A DNA stretch of 64,000 nucleotides from Terriglobales bacterium (GCA_025934735.1 JAICWP010000001.1:1-64000), one strand, 5' to 3'; positions 8,782 through 17,291 are shown, numbered from the stretch's first letter. Notes: a model not told the origin generated them from the sequence alone. A program made the numbers and translations.

Positions 8782-11253
8782 ATGATCGAGCACATTATGT
8801 CGTTCCTGCGTGAGCTGAAGGTCGGCGCCCGGTCGCTGGCCCGGCAAAAGGGCCTTACGGCCTCAGTAGTACTGACCCTGGCGCTTGGGATCGGAGCCAA
8901 TGCGGTGATGTTCAGCCTGGTTCGAGGCGTGCTGCTGCGCCCTCTCGTCAATCGCGACGAGAACCGGCTCATCTTCATCCGCCAGAGTACGGTGGGACAG
9001 GACGACACCACCTTCTCGGTGCCGGAAGTCAAAGACTTGCGCGCGCGGGTGAAGACGCTGAGCTCGTTCGGCGAGTTCTCCACCCTTGGCTTCACTATGG
9101 TCGGCCTGGGAGAACCCCGGGAAGTCAAGGCCGGGGTGGTCGATGGAGACTATTTCCAAGTCATGGGCCTGCGGCCGGTGCTGGGGCGGCTGCTGGACAG
9201 GCGGGATGACGGTCCGAATGCTGCCGGTGCCGTGGTGTTGACGTACCGCTTCTGGGCGACAGCGCTGAAGAGCGACCCCACGGTAATCGGCAAAACCGTG
9301 CGGCTGGACTCCTTCGATTCGCGAAACGCCACGGTCGTTGGCGTTCTGGAACCGTGCCTGCCTTACCCTCAGGACACGGAAATCATCGCCAACGTTGTTA
9401 CCAGCGCACATCATCTTTCGGCGACCATGGTGACCAGCCGGATACATCGCATGACCGACCTGTTCGGAAGACTCGCGCCGGGTGCGAATCTGCAAATGGC
9501 GCAGGCTGAGCTGCGTTCGGCATCCGGGGCGATGAAGCGGGAACATCCGGAGGCTTATCCGGCCAAAGATGACTTTCGAATTGATGCTCTGAAACTGCGC
9601 GACCAGCTCACGTCGGGAGCACGAACCATCCTGCTGGTGTTAATGGCAACTTCGATCCTCATTTTTGTGATCGCCTGCAGCAATGTCGCCAACCTGATTC
9701 TGGCGCGGACGGTGCGCCGCCAGGCCGAACTGGGTGTCCGGGCGGCGCTGGGAGCCAGCACCGGCGCTCTGCGCCGCACCCTGTTGAGCGAGAGCCTGCT
9801 GCTGTGCGCGGCCGGGGCAGGTCTCGGGATACTGATGGCCAGCCCCATGGTGACCGTGCTCGCCCGTTACATGTCCCGGTACTCCATTCGAGCCCTCGAT
9901 ATACACATTGATTCGAGCATGCTTTGGGTAGGTGCTGGCCTTGCGGTGTTGGCCGCGGCGCTGCTGGCCTATATTCCGCGCCTGCCCTCATCGGAGGGAG
10001 CGCAGGGATTCAACCTGGCCAGCGGCGGCACCCGCTTTACCGGCGCCGCTAATCGCAAGCTGAGGGTCTTCGCGGTGATTCAGATCGCCGCCTCGTTCGT
10101 GCTCGTAGCCTCGGCCGCCGCAACCGTGAAGACGCTCCTTTCCCTCGAAGCGGCGCAGGCTGGTTTCGATACACGCCATGTACTCCTGGCGAACGTGCCA
10201 GTGATGCATTTGGGAAGAACGCCCGCCCAGACGGTGGATTTCTACCGCGAAGCGACGCGGCGAATCCGCGAACTGCCCGGAGTCCAGAACGTTGCCATTG
10301 GCTCAATGGGCCCCTGGCGGGAGGACGGGAACTTCTCGCTGCAATTCGGGCTGGACGGGCACTTACCCGGCCCGAGCGAGCAACATCCGAAGGCGCTTTT
10401 GCGGATCGTATCCCCCGGATTTTTCGCGACGCTGGGCCTACCGGTCCTCGAAGGACGCGATTTCAGCGATGCTGACAGGGACACTAAGGAGCGCGTCGCG
10501 ATCGTCAGTCAGACCTTCGCGCAGCGGATGTTCCCCAGAGGCGATGCGCTGAATCATCATGTTATGTGGACCGACCCCATTCTGAAGGCCGTTCCCATAA
10601 TCAGCGCCGAGCCCCTGCGCATCGTGGGAGTGGTGCCGGACGTGGACGACATCAATATTGTGCCCAAGCCAACCATGACGTTGTATCGTCCTTTCGATCA
10701 GGAGGCCGTCGTGGGAGGAGGGCGCCTGTTCGTTCACGTGAGCTCCAATCCTTATGGTCTGGTAACACCGATCACACGTCTCCTGCGCAATATGTCGGTG
10801 GATCAGCCCGTGGAACATGCAGCAACCCTGGATGACGTTCGCGCGGAAGTGCTCTCCCCTGACCGGCTCAATGTGATGGTGTTCGGCGCGCTCGCGGCGG
10901 TGGCACTGCTGATTGCCGTGGTGGGCGTAGCCGGCGTGCTGGCCTTCTCTGTCAGTTCACGCACGCGAGAGTTTGGCATACGGCTGGCGGTGGGATCGCA
11001 GCCCCGGCAATTGCTGATACGCGTGATCACCGAAGGCGCGTTCATGGCCATCGCTGGGCTTGCTGTTGGCCTGGCCTGCGGGTTTGGGCTGGCGAAATTG
11101 GGGGGCAGTTTGCTGGCCGATCTGAAGACGCCGGGGGTGTTGCCAGTGGCAGGAGCGGCTATCGTCCTGCTGCTGGCAGCGGTGGCGGCCTCGGTGATAC
11201 CCGCCGCGAGGGCGGCGCGAATTGATGTGATCGAGGCGTTGCGGACGGAATGA
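8782..11253 (+). CDS. ADOP-type orphan ABC permease (MacB/FtsX family)
   Basis: An 823-residue membrane protein with the duplicated layout of acidobacterial ADOP permeases. It has an N-terminal transmembrane helix (TASVVLTLALGIGANAVMF), a MacB periplasmic domain, an FtsX module with three helices around 290-430 (FVIACSNVANLILARTVRRQ), a second periplasmic domain, and a second FtsX module at the C-terminus ending in AARIDVIEALRTE. No ATPase is encoded nearby. ATG 8782 is chosen because AGGGAG lies seven bases upstream and homology begins there; the frame is open to 8650. Unlike the 23.8-26.4 kb copy it has no PadR neighbour. Family members are presumed to export or remodel envelope substrates, but none is known. 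Confidence 0.9.
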   Translation: MIEHIMSFLRELKVGARSLARQKGLTASVVLTLALGIGANAVMFSLVRGVLLRPLVNRDENRLIFIRQSTVGQDDTTFSVPEVKDLRARVKTLSSFGEFSTLGFTMVGLGEPREVKAGVVDGDYFQVMGLRPVLGRLLDRRDDGPNAAGAVVLTYRFWATALKSDPTVIGKTVRLDSFDSRNATVVGVLEPCLPYPQDTEIIANVVTSAHHLSATMVTSRIHRMTDLFGRLAPGANLQMAQAELRSASGAMKREHPEAYPAKDDFRIDALKLRDQLTSGARTILLVLMATSILIFVIACSNVANLILARTVRRQAELGVRAALGASTGALRRTLLSESLLLCAAGAGLGILMASPMVTVLARYMSRYSIRALDIHIDSSMLWVGAGLAVLAAALLAYIPRLPSSEGAQGFNLASGGTRFTGAANRKLRVFAVIQIAASFVLVASAAATVKTLLSLEAAQAGFDTRHVLLANVPVMHLGRTPAQTVDFYREATRRIRELPGVQNVAIGSMGPWREDGNFSLQFGLDGHLPGPSEQHPKALLRIVSPGFFATLGLPVLEGRDFSDADRDTKERVAIVSQTFAQRMFPRGDALNHHVMWTDPILKAVPIISAEPLRIVGVVPDVDDINIVPKPTMTLYRPFDQEAVVGGGRLFVHVSSNPYGLVTPITRLLRNMSVDQPVEHAATLDDVRAEVLSPDRLNVMVFGALAAVALLIAVVGVAGVLAFSVSSRTREFGIRLAVGSQPRQLLIRVITEGAFMAIAGLAVGLACGFGLAKLGGSLLADLKTPGVLPVAGAAIVLLLAAVAASVIPAARAARIDVIEALRTE

Positions 11254-11296
11254 CCTGCCGTCCAACGCAGGCCAGTCCTGCCTCAGCTGAGAATCA

Positions 11297-11920
11297 TTAC
11301 TGCGGCTGGGCTGCAGGGGCGGGCGGCTGCTGGTTCTCGGCGTGCACCGGCGCCAGAGGCAGCTTGAGCACGCCTTTGAGCAGGTCGCGTTCCTGATTGG
11401 AAAAGCGGGTATGGTATTCAGCAGAGTCGAGCGCCTGCTCACGCTGCTGCGGGTCCATTCGGCGCAGGTCGCGAATGGCTGCCGTCATCAACTTGCGGCG
11501 CGCCGGCGGCAACTGCCGGATCCTGGTAAACACCGTCTTAGCCGCCTTCTTCTGCGCCTCGGTCAAGTGTTCCCAGGTCTCCATGCGTTTCAGGATGACC
11601 TTCTGCCTTTCCGGAGGCAGGGCGCTGAAGCGGCGCAGTTGCTGCTGTAGCAGCACCTGGCGGTCGGGAGGCAGCTTGCGGAACTGGGGATCGTTTTCCA
11701 GGGCTTTCTGCTGCTGGTCGGGAGGCAAATCCTTGTACTTGCGCAGCCAATCGCCGGAGTGATGAAGGGGGCGGCGCGGATGAACGGCGCGGGCGGCAGG
11801 TACTGAGGCGTGCGCCGCGGAAGCTGAACTTTGCGGGTTGGGCGGGGTCGCCGGCTTGGCCTGTGCGTCCGCCAGCCGAGGTTGCAGGCCAAGGCCCAGG
11901 AGCAGGCCCGCGAGCGCCAT
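11297..11920 (-). CDS. DUF3106-family secreted protein
   Basis: A 207-residue exported protein with a signal peptide (ALAGLLLGLGLQPRLADAQ), a Pro/Ala/His-rich linker and a charged helical region of repeated units. The units KYKDLPPDQQQKALENDP, RFSALPPERQKVILKRM and QLPPARRKLMTAAI all carry the L-P-P-x-x-R/Q-Q pattern of DUF3106. It is the third gene of the ECF sigma / anti-sigma / DUF3106 operon, so it may take part in envelope-stress sensing; that is inference. ATG 11920 is preferred for the signal peptide; a TTG at 11941 would add seven residues. Confidence 0.8.
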   Translation of the reverse strand: MALAGLLLGLGLQPRLADAQAKPATPPNPQSSASAAHASVPAARAVHPRRPLHHSGDWLRKYKDLPPDQQQKALENDPQFRKLPPDRQVLLQQQLRRFSALPPERQKVILKRMETWEHLTEAQKKAAKTVFTRIRQLPPARRKLMTAAIRDLRRMDPQQREQALDSAEYHTRFSNQERDLLKGVLKLPLAPVHAENQQPPAPAAQPQ

Positions 11921-12001
11921 CAATTTGCCAATACTGTGCAACCCGCCATCCCCGTTTCTACTCGCAGGCCGGGTTCGACTTCGCCATCGAACCGCAACCC
12001 G

Positions 12002-12490
12002 TTAAGGAGTTACGTCGTGCTGCACCTCCAGCTGATCGAGCACGTCGAAATCAGCGTAGAGGTCATGATTCTTATCCAGAGCCTGCAAATCGCCCACCGC
12101 GGTGCCGGGCTGGGCAGTGACGTTCATCTCCCAGGAGGTGACCGCGCTGGGGCTGTTGTTCAAGCTCTGGTCGCCGTAGAACAGGCTGGCGCCCACGAAG
12201 AACAGCGCCGCCAGCGATCCGGCAAGCGCGGGTTTGCGCAGCCACGCAAGCCAGTTGCGGGCCGGAGCGGTGGCCATTTCTTCGCGCAGGCGGGCATACA
12301 GCCGGGTATCGAAGTAGGGCGAGGGTTCCGGCGTCTGCCACTCCTCCAGCAGGGCCAGGGTGCGGCGCAGATTTTCCAACTGGGTCGCGCACTGCGGGCA
12401 TTCGCGCAGGTGGGCCTGCGTCTCGGCCGATGCGGCAGCGACCCCGCTGGCCACATCGGGTAGAAATTCACGTACTCCATTGCAGTTCAT
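12002..12490 (-). CDS. Membrane anti-sigma factor with zinc-finger domain
   Basis: A 162-residue protein. The N-terminal ZAS-type zinc finger has the H-x3-C-x2-C signature (HLRECPQC, about residues 27-34) that binds the cognate sigma factor. One transmembrane helix (AGSLAALFFVGASLFYG) lies near 90-107, and an acidic C-terminal domain faces the periplasm (DKNHDLYADFDVLDQLEV). The ATG at 12490 lies 10 bases after the sigma-factor stop, so the pair is translationally close. It is expected to hold the upstream-encoded sigma factor inactive at the membrane. Confidence 0.9.
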   Translation of the reverse strand: MNCNGVREFLPDVASGVAAASAETQAHLRECPQCATQLENLRRTLALLEEWQTPEPSPYFDTRLYARLREEMATAPARNWLAWLRKPALAGSLAALFFVGASLFYGDQSLNNSPSAVTSWEMNVTAQPGTAVGDLQALDKNHDLYADFDVLDQLEVQHDVTP

Positions 12491-12500
12491 ATTCGCCAAC

Positions 12501-13298
12501 CTAAACAAAGTCTTTCAGCTTTTCGCGCAAACTCTCGTAAGCGCGAAATAAAAGCGATTTAGTCGCGGATTCGCTCAGGTGCAGCACTTCCGCGATCTGC
12601 CGGTAATCCATGCCCTGGTACTTGTGCATGATCACCGCCATGCGCTGCCGCTCCGGCAAGGCCTGCACGTGGCTACGAATGGCCGCCAGACGCTCCCGCC
12701 GCAGGATGTGCTCCTCCACGTTGGGCGTGCCGTCGGGCAGGTCCGGCATCAGCCCCGTCTCGGTGTCGGGCTCATCCAGGCTCACGCTGACTTCGGGCCG
12801 CTCGTGGCGCGTATCGCGCGCGTGATTCACCGCCAGGTTGGTTGCAATGCGGTACAACCAGGTGGTGAACTTGGCATTGGCCGTGTAGGTCTCGCGCGAA
12901 CGATAGACCCGCAGAAAAACTTCCTGCGCCAAATCTTCCGCCGCCGCCTGGTTGCGCACCATGCGATACATGAAGCTCAGCATGGGACGGCGGTACTTCT
13001 GCACCAGGAAGGCGTAAGCCGACTCGTCTCCCGCGCGCACCCGCAGCATGACCTCGGCATCGCTCAAACCATCCAGCAGGCCGGAAGCGGCGACCGCTTG
13101 CGCGGCGGTGCGGCGGTTGAGCGTCACCGTGCCAGGCAGCTGCGGCGCCATGGCAACGCTGGTCACACTAGTCGAAACCCGTTCGCCAGCAGAAAGTTGC
13201 GGCGAAATTTCGTTCTGGGAAGAGGCTTGGCCGTTGCCTTTGGCTGGGGTTGGCTCAGCCGGCGGGGATGGGGATTGGGTAGGGCGCTCGCTGCCCAT
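12501..13298 (-). CDS. ECF RNA polymerase sigma factor (RpoE/SigW-like)
   Basis: A 265-residue sigma-70 family protein. Region 2 covers about residues 90-160 (FLVQKYRRPMLSFMYRMVRNQAAA, AEDLAQEVFLRVYR, FTTWLYRIATNLAVNHAR). Region 4 covers about 205-262 (LPERQRMAVIMHKYQGMDYRQIAEVL, SESATKSLLFRAYESLREKL). The first 75 residues are a Pro/Ser/Ala-rich extension without known homology, unusual for ECF factors. The operon sigma / anti-sigma / DUF3106 fits the group of ECF factors controlled by a zinc-finger anti-sigma protein. A start inside the extension (Met at about residue 50) cannot be excluded. Confidence 0.92.
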   Translation of the reverse strand: MGSERPTQSPSPPAEPTPAKGNGQASSQNEISPQLSAGERVSTSVTSVAMAPQLPGTVTLNRRTAAQAVAASGLLDGLSDAEVMLRVRAGDESAYAFLVQKYRRPMLSFMYRMVRNQAAAEDLAQEVFLRVYRSRETYTANAKFTTWLYRIATNLAVNHARDTRHERPEVSVSLDEPDTETGLMPDLPDGTPNVEEHILRRERLAAIRSHVQALPERQRMAVIMHKYQGMDYRQIAEVLHLSESATKSLLFRAYESLREKLKDFV

Positions 13299-13412
13299 TA
13301 CTTTAGGAACCTGTGAGCCCGGTTACCCCAGGCTAAGTTGCCGTCCGATAAAGGCTATCACGGAGCCGCTGCCGGGCGCAGCCCCCGGCTTTGTTACAAT
13401 GGAAACCACCCC

Positions 13413-13489
13413 GGGCGCTTAGCTCAGCTGGTTAGAGCGCGTGCTTCACACGCACGAGGTCGCAGGTTCGAGTCCTGCAGTGCCCACCA
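13413..13489 (+). tRNA. tRNA-Val (anticodon CAC)
   Basis: A 77-base cloverleaf including an encoded CCA. The acceptor arms are GGGCGCT and AGTGCCC with one G-T pair. The D arm is GCTC/GAGC. The anticodon stem is CGTGC/GCACG with loop TTCACAC and anticodon CAC at 13447-13449. The T arm is GCAGG/CCTGC with loop TTCGAGT. A -10-like TACAAT stands at 13395-13400. A copy of its last 24 bases recurs 110 bases downstream. Confidence 0.97.
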
Positions 13490-13575
13490 CTCTTCCCCTA
13501 ACTTGCCGTGGTAGAGGTCCTTCGCTGCGCTCAGGATTTCGGCTGGCGGTTTCGGACGCCACCAAAGCGCCTCAA

Positions 13576-13599
13576 GTTCGAGTCCTGCAGTGCCCACCA
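13576..13599 (+). repeat. Displaced copy of the tRNA-Val 3' end
   Basis: Bases 13576-13599 repeat exactly the last 24 bases of tRNA-Val (13466-13489), from the T-loop side of the T arm to the CCA. No acceptor 5' arm or anticodon arm precedes it, so it is not a tRNA gene. It could be an attachment-site scar or the relic of a tandem tRNA duplication. Confidence 0.85.
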
Positions 13600-13652
13600 T
13601 CTACCCCTCATCCACCTGATTTCGGCTTGAAGTCCTCGCCTTTGTCTCAGGA

Positions 13653-13798
13653 TTCGTATCAGGGCATGGCTTTAGCCGTGCCGACGAGGGCCTGCTTAAG
13701 TGATTCGCCTTCAGGCGCTGCGAACAAAGCACAGCGGCTGCAGCCGGGCTGTCTCAGAAGCTTTGCTGGGCATGACTGAAGGCATGCCCTAATACGAA
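13653..13798. repeat. Large imperfect palindromic repeat (REP/MITE-like)
   Basis: The arm TTCGTATCAGGGCATG (13653-13668) is complementary, with one mismatch, to CATGCCCTAATACGAA (13783-13798). A second smaller pairing, GGCATGGCTTTAGCCGTGCC, lies inside the left arm. The element is about 146 bases and non-coding. The structure suits a repetitive palindromic element mobilised in trans, but no transposase is present in the window. Confidence 0.7.
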
Positions 13799-13974
13799 CT
13801 TATCTGCCATCCCCGCATGCCCACCGTCCCAGCCTTGACTGTTAGCCCATGGCGTTGCAATCTTGACGGCACTGGGGCTGTGCCCGTCCATCGGGAGTGA
13901 TAGCTCGTTTTTCTCGTGACGCCGGCCGGCGTTCGCCCGGGGTACGTTTCAAATCCAATTTAAGGAGGAACTTG

Positions 13975-14403
13975 GTGCTGAGGGAATTTTGTCTCTTGCT
14001 GGCAGGATCGGTTGTGGTTACCGCGATGGCCGCGGGAAGCTCGCCGCGGAAGCAGACCAAGGCACGGCAGATTGAGCGGGGGAGTTACCTGGCCAACGGG
14101 GTGGCCGGATGCGGCGATTGTCACTCACCTCGCTTGCCCAACGGAGCGCCTGACAAGGCGCATTGGCTGGAGGGCACCACCCTGTTTTTCTCGCCCGTGC
14201 ACCCCATTCCCAACTGGGCCACCCGTTCGCCCGACATAGCCGGACTGCAGTTCTGGAAACCAGAGGACGTGGTCAAATTGCTGGAAAGCGGCGCCTTTTC
14301 CGATGGCAAACACCCCAATCCGCCCATGCCCACCTACCACATGACCGCCCGCGATGCGCAAGCCGTGGTGGCCTATCTCAAGTCGCTGGGCGACAAACAC
14401 TAG
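13975..14403 (+). CDS. Secreted monohaem cytochrome c
   Basis: A 142-residue protein with a signal sequence (FCLLLAGSVVVTAMAAG). Haem is attached at CGDCH (GVAGCGDCHSPR), with a probable distal Met ligand in NPPMPTYHM, as in small class I cytochromes c. The closing DAQAVVAYLKSLGDK helix is typical of the fold. Start GTG 13975 is chosen because AGGAGG (13963-13968) lies six bases upstream; the frame is open to 13897. It stands alone, so its electron-transfer partners are not evident. Confidence 0.85.
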   Translation: MLREFCLLLAGSVVVTAMAAGSSPRKQTKARQIERGSYLANGVAGCGDCHSPRLPNGAPDKAHWLEGTTLFFSPVHPIPNWATRSPDIAGLQFWKPEDVVKLLESGAFSDGKHPNPPMPTYHMTARDAQAVVAYLKSLGDKH

Positions 14404-14422
14404 CTACTTCGCCGAAACGGCA

Positions 14423-14452
14423 CGGGCCGGCTGATTAACTCAAGTCGGCCCG
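14423..14452. terminator. Hairpin between convergent genes
   Basis: The arms CGGGCCGGCT (14423-14432) and AGTCGGCCCG (14443-14452) form a 10-pair stem with one G-T pair and a 10-base loop. It lies between the ends of the cytochrome c and lipoprotein genes. There is no T tract, so its efficiency as a terminator is uncertain. Confidence 0.55.
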
Positions 14453-14473
14453 CCTAACACGCCGCGCCCTGCT

Positions 14474-15058
14474 TTAGGGCAGCAACGTGATAATGGCCGG
14501 GTGGAGCTCCCATGTAGTGGCAAAGGGAACGGGGCGGTCATGATTGAAATCGTGAAACGCCAGCCCCAGCACCTGCACCGGCAGCGGCGTGGCCAGTTCT
14601 CCTCCGTGATTCGCATCCAGCCTGAGTCCATGCTGCGCTAACTCGGACTGAATGATGTGCCGGGAGGCGCAGTACTCGGAATCTATGGGAGTTTCCACGA
14701 TGGCCCGCGGAGCGTTCTTATCGGCGGTTTCGGAAATTGAATAGTGCAGATCGCAATCTTCCTTGTCCAGGCCCATGTTCTGCAGGAACGCCTTCTTAAT
14801 GTGAAACAGTTGGAGTTCGCGTCCGGAGCGGCGGTCGCGAAAAGCGGGGTTGGGACCTTGCGGCCACTGCAACATGGTTGTGACGGTGATTTCCTGGGGA
14901 GTGGCCTTGGGCAGGGGTACATGCTTGGCGGCGGACCGGTACTGCTGGGAAAGCGGGGCGAGCGGGGTGCAGTCGCAGATATCCCGTCCTCCGCCACAGG
15001 ACGCGACCACCAGCGAAAGCAGCGCCGTGGCGAGGGTAGCTCTGCCGTACTTGCTCAT
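14474..15058 (-). CDS. Lipoprotein of unknown function
   Basis: A 194-residue protein with a lipoprotein signal (TLATALLSLVVASCGGG; lipobox Cys about residue 21). A Cys pair (DICDC) follows closely. The middle region mentions no known domain; it contains MLQWPQGPNP and an acidic FLQNMGLDKEDCDLHY segment. The end, LAFHDFNHDRPVPFATTWELHPAI, resembles the 'ExHP' motif seen at the end of several uncharacterised secreted proteins. The in-frame open region extends upstream to 15511, but homology and the signal peptide place the start at 15058. The gene is convergent with cytochrome c and divergent from pilin operon A. Confidence 0.65.
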   Translation of the reverse strand: MSKYGRATLATALLSLVVASCGGGRDICDCTPLAPLSQQYRSAAKHVPLPKATPQEITVTTMLQWPQGPNPAFRDRRSGRELQLFHIKKAFLQNMGLDKEDCDLHYSISETADKNAPRAIVETPIDSEYCASRHIIQSELAQHGLRLDANHGGELATPLPVQVLGLAFHDFNHDRPVPFATTWELHPAIITLLP

Positions 15059-15248
15059 CCGCCATCGGATGAAAATGGTGGGATCGCGGTTTTCCGTGGC
15101 GGAAACAGAAATCCCAGGCTGGGGATCACGGCGATCAAACCTCCCAATCCGGGCCTGTTCCCAAAGCGGAAGAGACCATCCCCTTTGGGCGGCCCCGGAG
15201 CACCGCCTCCCGTCCTCCCCTCCTTTTAACATGCAATAGGCGGGAACA

Positions 15249-15878
15249 GTGGGAAGAACTGTCCAGGTCCGGCGGCCCCATGGCGCGAAATTCCAAGGCG
15301 TGTCACTGCTGGAACTGTGCGTGGTGGTAGCGGTGATGCTGGTGGTGGCGGCCAGTTCGCTTCCCGCCATGATGAACATCCTGCAGCAATACCGCTTGCG
15401 CATGGCGGCCAGGGACGTAGCCGCGATGCTGCAGAGATCGCGCATGCGCTGCGTGCGCGACAACCGCTTCCACACAGTTCTGGAAGCGCAGACCACCCAC
15501 GGCGGCCACATCTACAACCAAATGTTCCTAGACCAGAACGGCAACACTGCCTATGACGCCGGGGAAGCCATGGTGCAGTTGCCCAGCGGCGTGCGTTTCA
15601 ATAATGCTTCCGCGCCGGTGCTCAGCGCGGCCACGCTCGGTTATACCCCGCAACCCGCTTCGACCGCGCTGAGCTTCAATGGCCTGGGCCTGCCCTGCGT
15701 GGTGCGCAATGGTATCTGCACCAACTGGGACTCCAGCGGCAACGCCGTGGGCGTGGTGTATTACCTGCAAGACTCACGGCGCGCCAGCGTGGCCTGGGCG
15801 GCGGTGACGGTGGGCCCGGCGGGGCGGGCGCGCACGTGGCAGTACTCGGCCAGCAGTTCGCAATGGCAGGCGCAGTAA
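15249..15878 (+). CDS. Type IV minor pilin, FimT/GspH-like (operon A)
   Basis: A 209-residue prepilin. The prepilin-peptidase site is the Gly of KFQG followed by VSLLE, with the conserved Glu at +5 and a hydrophobic helix (LCVVVAVMLVVAASSLPAMM). The RDVAAMLQRSRMRCVRDN stretch and the large C-terminal beta region (FNGLGLPCVV, AWAAVTVGPAGRARTW) match GspH/FimT pseudopilins. The start is GTG with a modest upstream site. It opens a five-gene operon (15249-19302) of FimT, PilV, PilW, an extra secreted protein and PilX. Its counterpart in operon B (37456-38136) shares the GLPCV turn and the closing W-x-Y segment. Confidence 0.9.
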   Translation: MGRTVQVRRPHGAKFQGVSLLELCVVVAVMLVVAASSLPAMMNILQQYRLRMAARDVAAMLQRSRMRCVRDNRFHTVLEAQTTHGGHIYNQMFLDQNGNTAYDAGEAMVQLPSGVRFNNASAPVLSAATLGYTPQPASTALSFNGLGLPCVVRNGICTNWDSSGNAVGVVYYLQDSRRASVAWAAVTVGPAGRARTWQYSASSSQWQAQ

Positions 15879-15889
15879 GGGGATCGCTT

Positions 15890-16462
15890 ATGAGAGTTGG
15901 CGCCGCATTAACGCGTCATTGTTCGGAACCGCTGGATGCAGCAGGCATGAGCATGTTGGAACTGGTGGTGGGCATGGCGGTGCTGGCGGTGGGCATGACG
16001 GCGGTGACGGGACTGTTTCACAGTTCGATCCTCAGCAACAACCGCGCCAAGGTGGACACCAGCGCCACTATGCTTGCTCAAACCGTGCTGGAGAAGATTG
16101 CCGCCCAGCCCGCCAATCAGACAGCCACCATTTCTTTTACCGATTGCGGCGGCACGCCCACCACTTGGGTGATGGCCACAGCGGGAGCGTCCGCGCCAGG
16201 CGCCGGCGCGGACCTGGACGGCACCAGTGGCGCCATTGATTTCACCCAGACCTACGCCAGCGTTCCCAACTCCTACAAAATGCAGTTCGCAGCTTGCGGA
16301 GCGGGCGGGCGCCAGACCACGTTTGACGTGCGCTGGAATGTGCAGACGCTCACTGCTAATAGCCGGCTGATCACGGTGGCGGCGCGCCCCCTGGCGGCGG
16401 AGATCACCCAACCCAGGCAATTCGCACAGCCTGTCAGCCTGCGCACCATTGGAGGCCTGTGA
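15890..16462 (+). CDS. Type IV minor pilin, PilV-like (operon A)
   Basis: A 190-residue prepilin whose cleavage site lies after DAAG, before MSMLE, with a hydrophobic helix LVVGMAVLAVGMTAVTGLF. The LAQTVLEKIAAQP motif after the helix is characteristic of PilV. The C-terminal region has two Cys (SFTDCGG, FAACGAGG) likely to form a disulphide. AAGGGG lies seven bases before ATG 15890, 11 bases after fimT ends. Its stop codon overlaps the next start (TGATG). The operon B copy shares the PGxGAxL and DIDF patterns. Confidence 0.88.
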   Translation: MRVGAALTRHCSEPLDAAGMSMLELVVGMAVLAVGMTAVTGLFHSSILSNNRAKVDTSATMLAQTVLEKIAAQPANQTATISFTDCGGTPTTWVMATAGASAPGAGADLDGTSGAIDFTQTYASVPNSYKMQFAACGAGGRQTTFDVRWNVQTLTANSRLITVAARPLAAEITQPRQFAQPVSLRTIGGL

Positions 16463-17283
16463 TGCGCGGCCCGCGGAAGTTCTTTGACAGGCGCGGCGCT
16501 GGAGGGTTCAGCCTGCTGGAATTGCTGGTGGTGATGGCGGTGCTGACCGCGGTTCTGGGCGTGGTGTTCAGCGCGGTCACTCGCCTGCAAAAGGTTTACA
16601 GAATGGAGGAAAGCAAAGTAGATGCCACGCAGGTGGCGCGCACTTTCCTGGACACCATGTCCAGCGAGCTGCGGCAGGCAGGATTTCCCTCGCACCGCCT
16701 GTACGCTCCCGGTGTGCTCGGCACTCCAGAGGTGAACGACTATCGCTGCGCCGCCGGCGTGGTGCGGATATCCGCTTCCGAATTGTGGTTCGAAGCCGAT
16801 CTCGAAGGGGATGGACAGGTGGAAAGCGTGCGCTACACCTTGACCGACAGCAATGGCGCGGCCGTAACCAGCGCCAGCACTTGTCCCTGCACGGTGTGGC
16901 GCAGCCAGGTGGTGAAGGTGACCGGGGCGCCGGCCTCACAGGCGGTGAATTACAACTCCAGCGTGGAGCGGGTAATCAATAGCGCGGGGGTGGGCGCCGG
17001 CAGCACTGCCCTGTCCCTTACCGGGTCAATGCGCTTTGGCGCGGGCACAGTCGCTTACGATCAGCTCTATGCCGCCTATAAGGCGGCGCCGCTGTTCGCC
17101 GCTTTCGACCAGAGCGGGGCGGCGCTGACCCTGCCGGTTGACCTCTCCACCAACCCTGACGTCCTGGCCCAAGTACGGTCGGTGACGGTGACTTTCAACC
17201 TGCTGGCCAGCGCCCCCGACCTGCAGACGGGATTGACGCCGGCCCTCAGCATGAGCTCCACGGCTAAGCTGAATAACTTCTAG
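16462..17283 (+). CDS. Type IV minor pilin, PilW-like (operon A)
   Basis: A 273-residue prepilin. Cleavage is expected after GAGG, before FSLLELLVVMAV. The DTMSSELRQAGFPSHRLY stretch is the PilW hallmark. An ELWFEADLEGDGQVESVRY core closely matches DLWFEGDIDDSGQVQSIRY of the operon B protein, and the CPCT motif is shared. The start overlaps the PilV stop by one base, with GGAGG six bases upstream; a GTG one codon earlier is possible. PilW proteins join the tip complex of type IV pili and prime assembly. Confidence 0.88.
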   Translation: MRGPRKFFDRRGAGGFSLLELLVVMAVLTAVLGVVFSAVTRLQKVYRMEESKVDATQVARTFLDTMSSELRQAGFPSHRLYAPGVLGTPEVNDYRCAAGVVRISASELWFEADLEGDGQVESVRYTLTDSNGAAVTSASTCPCTVWRSQVVKVTGAPASQAVNYNSSVERVINSAGVGAGSTALSLTGSMRFGAGTVAYDQLYAAYKAAPLFAAFDQSGAALTLPVDLSTNPDVLAQVRSVTVTFNLLASAPDLQTGLTPALSMSSTAKLNNF

Positions 17284-17291
17284 TGGGGGAT

